Shown one piece after another: positions 19,316 through 28,333 of a stretch of 64,000 bases of DNA. The position numbers and the translations under genes were made by a program. The notes beneath the pieces are model-generated. The model was not told the DNA's origin. It searched no databases and was given only the letters and a program-made list of their open reading frames with translations. How positions within the stretch are numbered: position 1 is the first letter of the stretch; every line of letters starts with the position of its first letter. The DNA comes from Sphingobium sp. HWE2-09 (lineage in GTDB: Bacteria; Pseudomonadota; Alphaproteobacteria; Sphingomonadales; Sphingomonadaceae), in contig NZ_JAYKZX010000003.1 in the NCBI RefSeq assembly GCF_035989265.1, positions 1,364,001-1,428,000 of the forward strand, in the 5' to 3' direction.

Positions 19316-20625
19316 TTGCCGGGGTCGGTTGCCGCCGTCCCGACGCTGGCGTCGATCAGTCCTGCGCGCATCATCAGCCAGAACAGCAGGATGCCGGGCA
19401 CGGCCAAGGCAGTAGTGAACAGGTAGAAATCGACATAGCCGAATTGCTCGATCAGGCTGCCCGCCGTCGTGCCGGTCAGGAAGCGCCCGACGATGCTGGC
19501 GGCGGCAGAGATCAGCGCATATTGGGCAGCGGTGAAGCGCAGGTCGCACAGCGCCGAGAAATAAGCGACGACAGTAACGCCGCCGATACCGCTGGCAAAA
19601 TTTTCGAATCCGATGGCGCCTGCCATGCCCCAATTGCTCTTACCCAAAGCAGCGAGCGCGGCGAAGCTGAAATTGGACACGCCCATGAGGACAAGGCTGA
19701 GCAATACCGAGCGCTTCATGCCCATGCGGGCATAAAGAATGCCGCCAACGAAGATGCCGATCAGATAGGCCCAAAAGCCCATGCCGACGTCGTAGATGAC
19801 GATTTCGTCATTGGTGTAACCCATATCATCGAACAGCAGGCGGAAGGTCAGGTTCGCCAGCGTGTCGCCGATCTTGTGCAGCAGGATGAAGAGCAGAACG
19901 AGAAACGCGCCCTTGCGCTGGAAAAACTCGGCCAGCGGCCCGGTTATCGACGCCATCACCTCCCCCACGCCTCGCCGGACGACGGGATCGCGACGCCGTT
20001 CCGGTTCGCCCAGGATAAGACCGGTGAGCATCGCTGGCAGCGCGAAGGCCGCGCAGGCAAGATAGGCACCTTGCCAGCCGATCCTGGCGGCCAAAATCAG
20101 CGCCAGGGAACCAGCGGCCACCGATCCGATGCGCCAGCCATATTGCGACATGCCCGACCCGACGCCTAGTTGTTCGGGCTTCAATGTTTCGATGCGATAG
20201 GCGTCGATGACGATGTCATAGGTCGCGCCCGCAGCACCGACGAGGATGGCGGCATAGGCGGTCTGCAACAGGCTGGAGGTCGGATCGACCAGCGCCAGAT
20301 TGGCGACCGCCGCCATGACGAGCACGCCAGCCAGCAGCAGCCAAGACACCCGTTGCCCCAGATGGCCGATGATCGGCAGGCGCACGCCATCGACCACCCA
20401 GGCCCAGAGCCATTTGAGATTATAGACCAGAAACGCCAAGGTGAAGGCGGTCACCGCCTTCTTGTCGATACCGTCCTGCGCCAACCGGGTGGTCAGCGTC
20501 GCGCCGATCATCGCATAGGGAAAGCCGGACGATACGCCCAGGAAGAAGGCCGCCAATGGCGCCTTTTGCGTATAGGGCTTCACCGCGTCCAGCCAGGTGC
20601 GGCTGCCTTGCATGGCATCGGTCAT
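19300..20625 (-). CDS. AmpG-like MFS permease
   Basis: A 441-residue major facilitator with about 12 membrane segments. ATG 20625 (MTDAMQGSRTWLDAVKPYTQ) is chosen; upstream frame is non-homologous. FFLGVSSGFPYAMIGATLTT near the start, then YNLKWLWAWVVDGVRLP, and GAAGATYDIVIDAYRIETL in the middle are typical of the AmpG subfamily, which imports anhydro-muropeptides for peptidoglycan recycling. In other bacteria AmpG activity controls beta-lactamase induction; a beta-lactamase gene lies 38 kb away, but no ampR-like gene is beside it. Substrate inferred from family. Confidence 0.82.
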   Translation of the reverse strand: MTDAMQGSRTWLDAVKPYTQKAPLAAFFLGVSSGFPYAMIGATLTTRLAQDGIDKKAVTAFTLAFLVYNLKWLWAWVVDGVRLPIIGHLGQRVSWLLLAGVLVMAAVANLALVDPTSSLLQTAYAAILVGAAGATYDIVIDAYRIETLKPEQLGVGSGMSQYGWRIGSVAAGSLALILAARIGWQGAYLACAAFALPAMLTGLILGEPERRRDPVVRRGVGEVMASITGPLAEFFQRKGAFLVLLFILLHKIGDTLANLTFRLLFDDMGYTNDEIVIYDVGMGFWAYLIGIFVGGILYARMGMKRSVLLSLVLMGVSNFSFAALAALGKSNWGMAGAIGFENFASGIGGVTVVAYFSALCDLRFTAAQYALISAAASIVGRFLTGTTAGSLIEQFGYVDFYLFTTALAVPGILLFWLMMRAGLIDASVGTAATDPGNQPPA

Positions 20626-20707
20626 AAGTGCGCGCGTCCCCCGGTGGCGTCGAATTGCGCGCCACCATATGGCCTGATGGCCGCTGCGCAAGCCTGCTGT
20701 GCGGCGA

Positions 20708-21166
20708 TCAGGCCGGATGGTCGAACAGGCTGAGGCCGGGCGGCAGCTTGGGGCGGCGTACGCCACGCAGCACGGCGTCGATCACGCCGATCGCGGCGAC
20801 CAGATCGCGGGGGGCATAGGGTTTGGCGAGGCATCCCAAGGCCAGCGTCCGCGCCTCGACCGGGCAACTGCCGGTGACGAACAGCACCGGCAGTCCCTGC
20901 GACGCGGCATAGCGGGCGACGTCTATCCCGGTCTTGTCGCCGTGCAAGGCGACGTCGGCAATGATCAGGTCCACGCCGCCGCCATCCATGACCCGCACGG
21001 CATGGTCATGATCATCGACGGTCGCGGCGATGCTATAGCCCGCCTGCGCCAGAGCATGTTCATTGTCGAAGGCGACCAATGGCTCATCCTCCACCACCAA
21101 TATGGTGCGGATCGCCTTGCGGCGCGTGGTACGCGCGCCTGCCTCTTTCACCAGCCCGAAAAACAT
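20708..21166 (-). CDS. Single-domain response regulator
   Basis: A 152-residue receiver-only protein. ATG 21166 (MFFGLVKEAGARTTRRKAIR) leaves a short basic lead before the receiver. Receiver residues are present: the acidic pair in ILVVEDEPLVA, the phospho-acceptor Asp in LIIADVALHG, the switch Thr in LFVTGSC, and the Lys in LAKPYAPRDL. There is no output domain, so it acts by protein contact or as a phosphate sink. It is divergent from the pseudouridine synthase gene. No kinase gene is adjacent. Confidence 0.88.
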   Translation of the reverse strand: MFFGLVKEAGARTTRRKAIRTILVVEDEPLVAFDNEHALAQAGYSIAATVDDHDHAVRVMDGGGVDLIIADVALHGDKTGIDVARYAASQGLPVLFVTGSCPVEARTLALGCLAKPYAPRDLVAAIGVIDAVLRGVRRPKLPPGLSLFDHPA

Positions 21167-21317
21167 TTGCCGATCCGCCCTGATTCCGCCATGCACCCGA
21201 TGAAACGCCGCGCTCCCGCACCGGGTTGCCAGAGGGAAGATGCCATCCCGCTCGCCCAAGCGCCGAAGCGGCACATCTCAGCCTGTTGCTGACTTTTCCG
21301 TCATATGGGAAGGTCCA

Positions 21318-22568
21318 GTGCTCACGAAAAGGAACCCGCCCTTGGAACCGCCGAAAAAATCAGGACCGCCCCGCCGGGCAGGACCGGGCGGCCCCAAACG
21401 CCCGGGCGGGCCGGGCCGCAGCGGATCAGGTGGGCGCCCTGGCGCGCCGACGGGGCGTGGGGCGACAGCGAGCGAAGGCCGCCGGTCCGAAGGGCAGCGG
21501 GGCGACGCCAAGCCGCGCTTCGAACGGAAAGACGAGAGCCGGGCGGATCGGCCGCGTGGCGACAAGGCGCGGCCCGATCGGGCCAGGGCTGACGGCACCG
21601 GCGCGCGACCGGCCCGCACCGCAGGGCCGCGCGACGCCAGCGACAAGCCGCGCGCGCCCCGAAGCGAGGGCGATCGGGCCGATCGTCCCCGGACGGAGCG
21701 CAGCCGTCCCGATCGGGCGCGCGGGGACGCCCCCCGCTTCGCAGCCAAATCCTATCCGCCACGCAGGCCGAGGGGCACCGGACCGACCGAGACGACCAAC
21801 CCCCATCCGGCCCGTGCCGCTGCCGCCACCGACGGCAAGGGCGAGCCGCAGCGCATCGCCAAGCTGCTGGCGCGCGCGGGCATCGCGTCCCGCCGGGAAA
21901 TCGAGCGGATGATCGAGGAAGGCCGCGTTTCCAGGGATGGGGTCGTGATCGACACGCCCGCTACCTTGCTGACGTCGTTGCAGGGCGTGACGGTGGACGA
22001 GGTCGCGGTGGCCGCTCCCACGCCCACCCGCCTGTTCCTGTTCCACAAGCCGACCGGTTTCCTGACGACCGAACGCGATCCGGCGGGGCGACCGACCATC
22101 TACGACCGCCTGCCGACCGACCTGCCCCGGCTGATGCCGATCGGCCGCCTGGACATGAACACCGAAGGTTTGCTGCTGCTGACCACGGACGGCGGTTTCA
22201 AGCGGGAGATGGAATTGCCCGCGACCGGCGTCCCGCGCACCTATCGCGCCCGCGCCTTTGGCGAGGTGAGCCAGCAGCAGTTGGAAGACCTGTTCGACGG
22301 GCTGGAGATCGATGGCATCCGCTATGGCGCGATCGAGGCCAATCTGGAGCGGCGCACCGGGCGCAACCAGTGGATCGAAATGACCCTGACCGAAGGCAAG
22401 AACCGCGAAGTGCGGCGCGTGCTCGAACATCTGGACCTGAAGGTCAACCGGCTGATCCGTACCAGCTATGGCCCGTTCCATCTGGGCGAATTGCCGGTGG
22501 GCGCGGTGGAGGAGGTGCGGCAGCAGGATCTGGCGCTGTTCCGCAAGACGTTGAAAGGCCTGGCATGA
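21318..22568 (+). CDS. RsuA/RluB-family pseudouridine synthase with long basic tail
   Basis: Isomerises a specific uridine in rRNA; 416 residues. GTG 21318 (MLTKRNPPLEPPKKSGPP) is chosen because GGGAAGG lies just upstream. Residues 1-170 are low-complexity Arg/Pro/Gly/Asp (repeats such as RADRPRGDKARPDRAR) and presumably disordered. The S4 RNA-binding domain begins at QRIAKLLARAGIASRREIER and the catalytic domain has FLFHKPTGFLTTERDP, then catalytic Asp in IGRLDMNTEGLLLLT, and MTLTEGKNREVRRVLEHL. RluB (23S) is more likely than RsuA given the KNREVRR form, but this is not certain. The stop overlaps rsmD (ATGA). Confidence 0.9.
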   Translation: MLTKRNPPLEPPKKSGPPRRAGPGGPKRPGGPGRSGSGGRPGAPTGRGATASEGRRSEGQRGDAKPRFERKDESRADRPRGDKARPDRARADGTGARPARTAGPRDASDKPRAPRSEGDRADRPRTERSRPDRARGDAPRFAAKSYPPRRPRGTGPTETTNPHPARAAAATDGKGEPQRIAKLLARAGIASRREIERMIEEGRVSRDGVVIDTPATLLTSLQGVTVDEVAVAAPTPTRLFLFHKPTGFLTTERDPAGRPTIYDRLPTDLPRLMPIGRLDMNTEGLLLLTTDGGFKREMELPATGVPRTYRARAFGEVSQQQLEDLFDGLEIDGIRYGAIEANLERRTGRNQWIEMTLTEGKNREVRRVLEHLDLKVNRLIRTSYGPFHLGELPVGAVEEVRQQDLALFRKTLKGLA

Positions 22569-23104
22569 GAATCATTTCGGGCCAGTGGCGCGGACGCCCG
22601 CTGAGCGCGCCCAAGGGCGAGGCCACCCGCCCCACCGCGGATCGCACCCGCGAAGCCCTGTTTTCGATGCTGTTGAGTTGTATCGGATCGTTCGAGGGAC
22701 TGGCCGTAGGCGATTTTTTTGCCGGGTCGGGCGCGCTGGGGTTCGAGGCTTTGTCGCGCGGGGCGGCGTCCTGCCTGTTCGTGGAGCAGGACAAGCCTGC
22801 ACTGGACGCCATCCGGGCCAATGGTGAGCGGCTGGGCATACGTCCCGATATTCGCGCGGCCAGTGTGTTGACGCTGGGGGTGGCGGCAAAGCCGCTCGAC
22901 CTCATCTTCATGGACCCGCCCTATGGCACCGGCGCGGGCCAGGTGGCGCTGGACAAGCTGGGGCGGCTGGGCTGGACCAATAGCGGCAGCTGGATCAGCA
23001 TCGAGACGGATCGCCGCGAGGATGTGGCGGTGAAGGGCTTTGCGATCGATACAGTGCGCGATGTGGGGAAGGCGCGGATCACATTGTTGCGGTCGGACGA
23101 GTGA
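22565..23104 (+). CDS. rsmD: 16S rRNA (guanine-N2)-methyltransferase RsmD
   Basis: Methylates the 2-amino group of G966 (E. coli numbering) of 16S rRNA with SAM; 179 residues, normal length. The start MRIISGQWRGRPLSAPKG at 22565 is the family N-terminus and overlaps the preceding stop. RPTADRTREALFSML follows, the SAM-binding loop is VGDFFAGSGALGFEALSRGA, and the catalytic DPPY motif is in LIFMDPPYGTG. It is probably co-transcribed and coupled with the pseudouridine synthase, making a small rRNA-modification unit. Confidence 0.95.
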   Translation: MRIISGQWRGRPLSAPKGEATRPTADRTREALFSMLLSCIGSFEGLAVGDFFAGSGALGFEALSRGAASCLFVEQDKPALDAIRANGERLGIRPDIRAASVLTLGVAAKPLDLIFMDPPYGTGAGQVALDKLGRLGWTNSGSWISIETDRREDVAVKGFAIDTVRDVGKARITLLRSDE

Positions 23105-23305
23105 GACGCCGCCTGGCGATAATGAGACAGGGAGTGCGACAGTAGAATCGATGTCCTCACGCAAGCCCGCTAAATTTATCTAACTATATCAATATGTTAT
23201 GAATTTTTGATTTTCGCGGTTACGCTATTTGTCTCGATAAATGCGGGGCAACCGGGCCGGGCGACGGGCATGAATACCGCGCCGCCCGGCCCCATGGATT
23301 GCCGG

Positions 23306-23740
23306 TCAGCGCTTGCGGCGCATTTTCGCTTCGCCGCGATTGACGCAGCTGTCCTGCACCGTGCGTGAGCAGAGGGGATAGTCTTTCGCCTCCGTCGGCG
23401 GCGGCGTGACATTGCCGCCAACCGTTACCGGATTGGAGGCGGACCCCATAGGTGCGGAAGGATCACGCGGGACGCCTGCTGGCGCTGGCACCATGCCCGG
23501 ATCGGCCGGTACGGCGCCGGTGGGCTGTCCGGCGTTGGGATCTGCGGCATCCGGCGCGGCGGGGGTCGCCGGGGCGACAGGCGCCGACGGCGGCGTGGCA
23601 GCAGGATCGGCGGGGGGTGGCGGCGTCGTGGCGTCACCGGGCGGCTGGCTGCTCGGCGCGGGCATATCCTGCGCAAAGGTCGTAGCGCTCATGGCGGTGA
23701 AGCTCAGCATGGCAACGCCAGCCAACATGATGGATTTCAT
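23306..23740 (-). CDS. Exported Pro/Ala-rich protein of unknown function
   Basis: A 144-residue exported protein. ATG 23740 (MKSIMLAGVAMLSFTAMSAT) gives a signal peptide ending ...TTFAQ and follows AGGAAAGGATG on the minus strand. The middle (about residues 25-105) is almost entirely Pro, Ala, Thr, Gly and Asp and must be extended. The short C-terminal part carries two cysteines (DYPLCSRTVQDSCVNRGEAK) that could form a disulfide and ends in basic residues. The open frame extends 72 bases upstream but with atypical sequence. No known function. Confidence 0.72.
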   Translation of the reverse strand: MKSIMLAGVAMLSFTAMSATTFAQDMPAPSSQPPGDATTPPPPADPAATPPSAPVAPATPAAPDAADPNAGQPTGAVPADPGMVPAPAGVPRDPSAPMGSASNPVTVGGNVTPPPTEAKDYPLCSRTVQDSCVNRGEAKMRRKR

Positions 23741-23885
23741 CGGGACATCCTTTCCTATGTTCTTCGACCCGTGCTGCCTTTTTTTCCGACGGGGTCGGCG
23801 CGGGCGGATCAAGAACTAGGCTCATGACGCACCCGTTCCGTCCAGATGACGAAGCGTTGCTTTAGAGCGACCAGCCGATGAGAAT

Positions 23886-24284
23886 TTAGGGACCGTCGGG
23901 ATAGCGATCAAAGGCCGGAAGGTCATGCACCTTTGCCATCCACGGCATGGCTTCGGCCATTTGGATTTGCGCCTGCGGCGGCAGCGCCGCGGCATCGTCC
24001 AGCGTCGCCGTCTGGATGTCGATCGCGCCGGGAAAGGTGACGGGATTGGTATAAAACAACCCGGTGCCACACACGCCGCAGAAATGCCGCGTGGCGTTTT
24101 CCGACGACTGATATTGCACTGGCGTCCCGTCTATCCGCACCTTGTCCTCCGGAAAAAGCGCCCAGCCGACCATCGGCGCGCCCGCACTCGCCCGGCAGTC
24201 GTTGCAATGGCAGATCGCGCTATAGGCCGGGTCGCCGCTGGCTTCATATCGCACCGCGCCGCATTGGCATCGTCCGGTCACCAT
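23886..24284 (-). CDS. GFA-family (glutathione-dependent formaldehyde-activating-like) protein
   Basis: A 132-residue zinc-binding protein of the Gfa/CENP-V fold. Zinc ligands are visible: CQC at residues 6-8, CHCNDC at 25-30 and CGVCGTG at 69-75. Start ATG 24284 (MVTGRCQCGAVRYEASGDPA) has GGGAGTG upstream. Members are often annotated as formaldehyde-activating enzymes, but most are uncharacterised, so the reaction is not asserted. It is divergent from uvrD. Confidence 0.9.
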   Translation of the reverse strand: MVTGRCQCGAVRYEASGDPAYSAICHCNDCRASAGAPMVGWALFPEDKVRIDGTPVQYQSSENATRHFCGVCGTGLFYTNPVTFPGAIDIQTATLDDAAALPPQAQIQMAEAMPWMAKVHDLPAFDRYPDGP

Positions 24285-24389
24285 AATAGCACTCCCTTGC
24301 ATGATTCGCCTTTTGTTCTCATAGAAGGCGCAGCACCGCAAGAGGCACGCCCCTTGCCCCCGATCCACCCCATGCCTAGTTGTCCAGCC

Positions 24390-26666
24390 ATGACAGTCCC
24401 TGCCCCGTCCCCCAACGACCCGCCCTATATGCACAACCTCAACCCGCCGCAGCGGGAGGCGGTGTTGACGACCGAAGGGCCGGTGCTGGTGCTGGCGGGG
24501 GCCGGTACGGGCAAGACGGCGGCGCTGACGGCGCGGCTGGCGCATCTGGTTGCGACCGGGCGCGCTTATCCGTCGCAGATCTTGTCGGTGACCTTCACCA
24601 ACAAGGCGGCCCGCGAAATGCGCGAGCGGGTCGGCCGGATGATCGGCCCGGCGGTCGAGGGTATGCCGTGGCTGGGCACATTTCATGCGATCGCGGCGAA
24701 GATGCTGCGGCGTCATGCCGAACTGGTGGGGCTGCAATCCAATTTCACGATATTGGACACGGACGACCAGTTGCGGCTGATGAAGCAGTTGATTCAGGCG
24801 GAGGGCATCGACGAGAAGCGCTGGCCCGCGCGGCAGTTGGGCGGGCTGATCGACCAGTGGAAGAATAAGGGCTGGACCCCGGAGGATGTCGGCGCGGGGG
24901 AAAGCGAAGGCTATGCCAATGGCAAGGGGCAGATGCTCTATGCCGCCTATCAGGCGCGGCTACGCGCCGTAAATGCCTGTGATTTCGGCGACTTGCTGCT
25001 GCATGTTCTGACCATATTGAAGCGGCATCGCGATGTGCTGGAAAGCTATCAGGAGCGATTCCGCTATATCATGGTGGACGAATATCAGGATACCAACTCC
25101 AGCCAATATCTGTGGCTGCGGCTTTTGGCGCAGACGCGCAAGAATATCTGCTGCGTGGGGGATGACGACCAGTCCATCTATTCATGGCGCGGCGCAGAAG
25201 TCGCCAACATCCTGCGGTTCGAAAAGGATTTTCCCGGCGCGACGATCATAAGGCTGGAGCAGAATTACCGGTCGACGCCGCATATTCTGGGCGCGGCATC
25301 GGGCGTGATCGCGGAAAATGGCAATCGCCTGGGCAAGACTTTGTGGACCGACATCGACGTGGGCGAAAAGGTGCAGGTCGTCGGCATATGGGACGGGCCG
25401 GAGGAAGCGCGGCGGGTCGGCGAAGAGATCGAGCAGGTCCAGCGCAACGGCGGATCGCTGGACGAAGTGGCGATCCTGGTCCGCGCGCAGCACCAGACCC
25501 GCGAGTTCGAGGACCGCTTCATCCAGATCGGCATGCCCTATCGCATCGTCGGCGGGTTCCGCTTTTACGAGCGCGCCGAGATTTGCGATGCGCTGGCCTA
25601 TTTGCGGCTGGTGAACCAGCCCGCCGACGACCTGGCGTTCGAGCGGATCGTCAATGTGCCCAAGCGCGGGCTGGGCGACAAGGCGGTGGAGAAGTTGCAT
25701 CGGCTGGCGCGGGCGGAGGGGATACCGCTGGCGCTGGCGGCGGCGCGGATATTGGATACCGACGAACTGACGCCGCAGGCGCGACGGTCGCTGGGCAATT
25801 TCATCGGCGATCTGGCGCGCTGGCGCGATCGGGCGGGGCAATTGCCCCATGCGGAACTGGCGCGGCAGATATTGGACGAGAGCGGCTATACCGCGATGTT
25901 GCAGGCGGAACGCACGACCGAGAGCGCGGGACGGCTGGAGAATTTGTCCGAACTGGCGCGGGCGATGGAGGAATATGAGACTTTGGGCGCGTTCCTGGAG
26001 CATGTCAGCCTCGTCATGGATAATGAGGCGCAGGCCGAAGAGCGCAAGGTGACGATCATGACGATCCACGCCGCCAAGGGGCTGGAGTTCGACACGACCT
26101 TCCTGGTCGGGTGGGAGGAAGGCATTTTTCCGTCGCAGCGCGCGCTGGACGAAGGCGGCCTCAACAGCCTGGAGGAGGAGCGGCGGCTGGCCTATGTCGC
26201 GATTACGCGGGCGCGCAAGCGGTGTACCATCCTGCATGCCGCGAACCGGCGAATATATGGGCAATGGACAAGCAGCATCCCGTCCCGCTTCGTCGGCGAA
26301 TTGCCGCCCGAGCATGTCGATACCGAAAGCAGCATGACCGGCGGCGCGTCGCTGTGGCGCGCGAACTGGTCTGAGCGGGACGATCCGTTCGCTCATGTCG
26401 GACGGGGCGAAGGGCGCGGGCCAGGGTGGCAGCGGGCGCAATCGTCGGGACAGTTTAGCCGCGAACCGGTGCGGATCGTGGAGGCACGCACATCAGCCGT
26501 GTCGCTGGGCAACAAGGGCCGCGACGACATGAGCGTGGGGTTGCGCGTGTTTCACCAGAAATTCGGCTATGGCTCGGTCGCCGAGATCGAAGGCAATAAG
26601 CTGGAGATCGATTTCGAAACGGCCGGGCGCAAGCGGGTGATGGACAGCTTCGTTCAGCCTGCCTGA
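24390..26666 (+). CDS. uvrD: ATP-dependent DNA helicase UvrD/PcrA
   Basis: A superfamily 1A 3'-5' helicase for nucleotide excision and mismatch repair; 758 residues. ATG 24390 (MTVPAPSPNDPPYMHNLNPP) leads directly to the Q-motif NPPQREAV; ATG 24372 is an alternative and neither has a strong ribosome site. Motif I is AGAGTGKTAALTARL, motif Ia TFTNKAAREMRERV, motif II MVDEYQDTN, motif III VGDDDQSIYSWRGA, motif V TIHAAKGLEFDTTFLVG, and motif VI AYVAITRARKRC. The C-terminus has the GLRVFHQKFGYGSVAEIEG tail that contacts RNA polymerase in PcrA-type proteins. It overlaps the convergent GAF gene by 13 bp. Confidence 0.96.
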   Translation: MTVPAPSPNDPPYMHNLNPPQREAVLTTEGPVLVLAGAGTGKTAALTARLAHLVATGRAYPSQILSVTFTNKAAREMRERVGRMIGPAVEGMPWLGTFHAIAAKMLRRHAELVGLQSNFTILDTDDQLRLMKQLIQAEGIDEKRWPARQLGGLIDQWKNKGWTPEDVGAGESEGYANGKGQMLYAAYQARLRAVNACDFGDLLLHVLTILKRHRDVLESYQERFRYIMVDEYQDTNSSQYLWLRLLAQTRKNICCVGDDDQSIYSWRGAEVANILRFEKDFPGATIIRLEQNYRSTPHILGAASGVIAENGNRLGKTLWTDIDVGEKVQVVGIWDGPEEARRVGEEIEQVQRNGGSLDEVAILVRAQHQTREFEDRFIQIGMPYRIVGGFRFYERAEICDALAYLRLVNQPADDLAFERIVNVPKRGLGDKAVEKLHRLARAEGIPLALAAARILDTDELTPQARRSLGNFIGDLARWRDRAGQLPHAELARQILDESGYTAMLQAERTTESAGRLENLSELARAMEEYETLGAFLEHVSLVMDNEAQAEERKVTIMTIHAAKGLEFDTTFLVGWEEGIFPSQRALDEGGLNSLEEERRLAYVAITRARKRCTILHAANRRIYGQWTSSIPSRFVGELPPEHVDTESSMTGGASLWRANWSERDDPFAHVGRGEGRGPGWQRAQSSGQFSREPVRIVEARTSAVSLGNKGRDDMSVGLRVFHQKFGYGSVAEIEGNKLEIDFETAGRKRVMDSFVQPA

Positions 26667-27175
26667 GACTGTTGCTGCGCCGACGATGGCAGCGGCGTGG
26701 GGTGGGCAAGGATGCGGGCGGACAGCAGCGCGCTGACGTCGCGCACGAATCCCTGAATGATGGCGATCGTCGCCGCGTTGTTCACCAGGCGCGGCGCAGG
26801 ATCGATCGCGCATAAAGTGCCGTAGAAACTGCCGTCCGCGAGAGTCACCGGGAAGGATACATAGCTTTTGAAGCCGTAGAAGATCGGCACCGGATGCTTT
26901 TGCCACGCGATGTCCGCTTCGACATGATCGATCACGACATAGTCGCCGGTCTGGCGGATGTCGTTGCAGATGGTCATCTGCACTTCCAATTCTTCACCGG
27001 GGTCGAGGCCGAAGCCGATCCGGTCGACCACCTGGCAAGCGATCCATCGGTCCTCCGTCACCCGCGCAACGGCCGCGAAGCCCATTTGCGTCACAGCACA
27101 GAGCCGTTCCAGCACCGCGCGGATCGCGTCGTCATCGCCTTGCGCGGCAGTCTGAGCGGCCAGTTCATCCTTCAT
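26654..27175 (-). CDS. GAF domain protein
   Basis: A 173-residue soluble protein made almost wholly of one GAF domain. Visible features: GFAAVARVTEDRWIACQVVD, then LEVQMTICNDIRQTGDYVVI, and FYGFKSYVSFPVTLADGSFY followed by GTLCAIDPAP. This resembles the stand-alone GAF proteins and GAF modules of bacterial sensor kinases; the ligand is unknown. A conserved Cys in TICNDIR is at a position where some relatives bind a chromophore or sense redox, but nothing here proves this. No effector domain. Confidence 0.85.
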   Translation of the reverse strand: MKDELAAQTAAQGDDDAIRAVLERLCAVTQMGFAAVARVTEDRWIACQVVDRIGFGLDPGEELEVQMTICNDIRQTGDYVVIDHVEADIAWQKHPVPIFYGFKSYVSFPVTLADGSFYGTLCAIDPAPRLVNNAATIAIIQGFVRDVSALLSARILAHPTPLPSSAQQQSQAG

Positions 27176-27436
27176 GCCGCAGCCATGGCAGGAAAACCGA
27201 GCTTTGGCAAGTCGGCAGCGTAATGGCGGCGGGATTTGGTGGGTGTAGGGATGGCGCGCGCGATTTCGATCGGGCGGCTTTGGTTAGACGGACCTAGAGA
27301 TTTAGGGGGTGCACCCTCGCTTTCGCTCGGGGAATTTTTCGGGGAAATGTCCGGTGATCTAGGGTGTGCTACTCTCGCTTGCGCTCGGGGAGTTTTGCCG
27401 GAAGCCGTCCCCCGGACGGCTTTTAATCGGCAAAAC

Positions 27437-27512
27437 TGGTGGAGCCTAGCGGGATCGAACCGCTGACCTCCTGCATGCCATGCAGGCGCTCTCCCAGCTG
27501 AGCTAAGGCCCC
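27437..27512 (-). tRNA. tRNA-Ala (GGC), copy 1
   Basis: 76 nt with encoded CCA. GGGGCCT pairs with AGGCTCC in the acceptor stem, GGTTCGATCCC is the T arm, and the anticodon stem-loop CCTGC-ATGGCAT-GCAGG gives anticodon GGC. Identical or nearly identical to the copy at 27702-27777. Confidence 0.96.
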
Positions 27513-27701
27513 ATCGTTTGCGGCGATACCGCATCCCAATGGATCAGGCCATGTCCGGCAATGCCGTCGGCCATATGTGGTGCCCACCGCGCAGAGTCAG
27601 AGTGCGTTACGCGAGGTCAATTCCAACCTCCCGGCACCCCTTCGCTTACGCTCGGGCGTTTTGCCGTAAGCCGTCCCCGGACGGCTTTTAATCGGCAAAA
27701 C

Positions 27702-27777
27702 TGGTGGAGCCTAGCGGGATCGAACCGCTGACCTCCTGCATGCCATGCAGGCGCTCTCCCAGCTGAGCTAAGGCCCC
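27702..27777 (-). tRNA. tRNA-Ala (GGC), copy 2
   Basis: 76 nt with encoded CCA and the same sequence and anticodon (GGC) as copy 1, 265 bp away. The 3' flank on the minus strand is also repeated. On this strand it is the upstream member of the pair. Confidence 0.96.
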
Positions 27778-27863
27778 GTCACCAATCAAGCGCCGTTGGG
27801 GCGGCGCTTGCGAGGTCGCTGCCATTAGGTGGCAGCAATCCCCTTGGCAAGAACAAATTTTAC

Positions 27864-28196
27864 TTAGCTGTCGTCGTTGTCGTCGTCGCTCGCGGCTTCG
27901 ACGCCCAGGTCGTCGTCACCACCCAGATCGACGTCGTTATCCGGCGAATCGCCATCGTCATCGACATCGATGTCCAGATCGTCGTCGGCCGTTTCCAGCT
28001 CGCCATCGGCGGTCTCGATCACCTTCTTGGGCGCGGCTTCCTCATAAGGGAGCGGCTGCTTAGACTTCAGCACGGGTTCGGGCTCCCAGGCGCTGCCGCA
28101 ATTGATGCAGGTTACCGGATCATCCTTGCCCAGATCGTAGAAGCGCGTCGCGCATTTCGGGCAGGTCCGCTTCGTGCCCCATTCAGCCTTCACCAT
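27864..28196 (-). CDS. TIGR02300 family zinc-ribbon protein
   Basis: A 110-residue protein found in alphaproteobacteria. The N-terminus MVKAEWGTKRTCPKCATRFY with the FYDLGKDDP stretch and CINC forms a CxxC...CxxC zinc ribbon (about residues 12-34). The C-terminal half is very acidic (runs such as ADDDLDIDVDDDGDSPD) and presumably disordered. The function is unknown. It is divergent from aroA. Confidence 0.9.
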   Translation of the reverse strand: MVKAEWGTKRTCPKCATRFYDLGKDDPVTCINCGSAWEPEPVLKSKQPLPYEEAAPKKVIETADGELETADDDLDIDVDDDGDSPDNDVDLGGDDDLGVEAASDDDNDDS

Positions 28197-28333
28197 GTCC
28201 GGCCTGTTCCTTTATTCGATGCTCAAACAGATAATCACACGGCACAACATGCGTTGCCCGCGAAACGTGGCGCGCCTTGCCATAGCGGGATCGCGCTGTC
28301 AAAAGCCGGGCGCATTTTTTCGGTTCCAGGACA

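Larger units (their letters stand above)
27176..27863. other. tRNA-Ala pair region with tandem duplication
   Basis: Apart from the two tRNA-Ala genes this 688-bp region has no gene. Each tRNA carries the same flank 3' to it on the minus strand: a hairpin AAGCCGTCC/GGACGGCTT and a GGCAAAACTGG stretch. Related CTCGCTTNCGCTCGGG motifs occur at about 27317, 27373 and 27642. The pattern indicates local duplication of a tRNA-plus-terminator unit. Confidence 0.6.

Noticed and set aside
27301..27780. Possible CRISPR-like or tandem array near the tRNA-Ala genes
   Set aside because: Only two to three imperfect copies with unequal spacing, explained by duplication of the tRNA and its flank.
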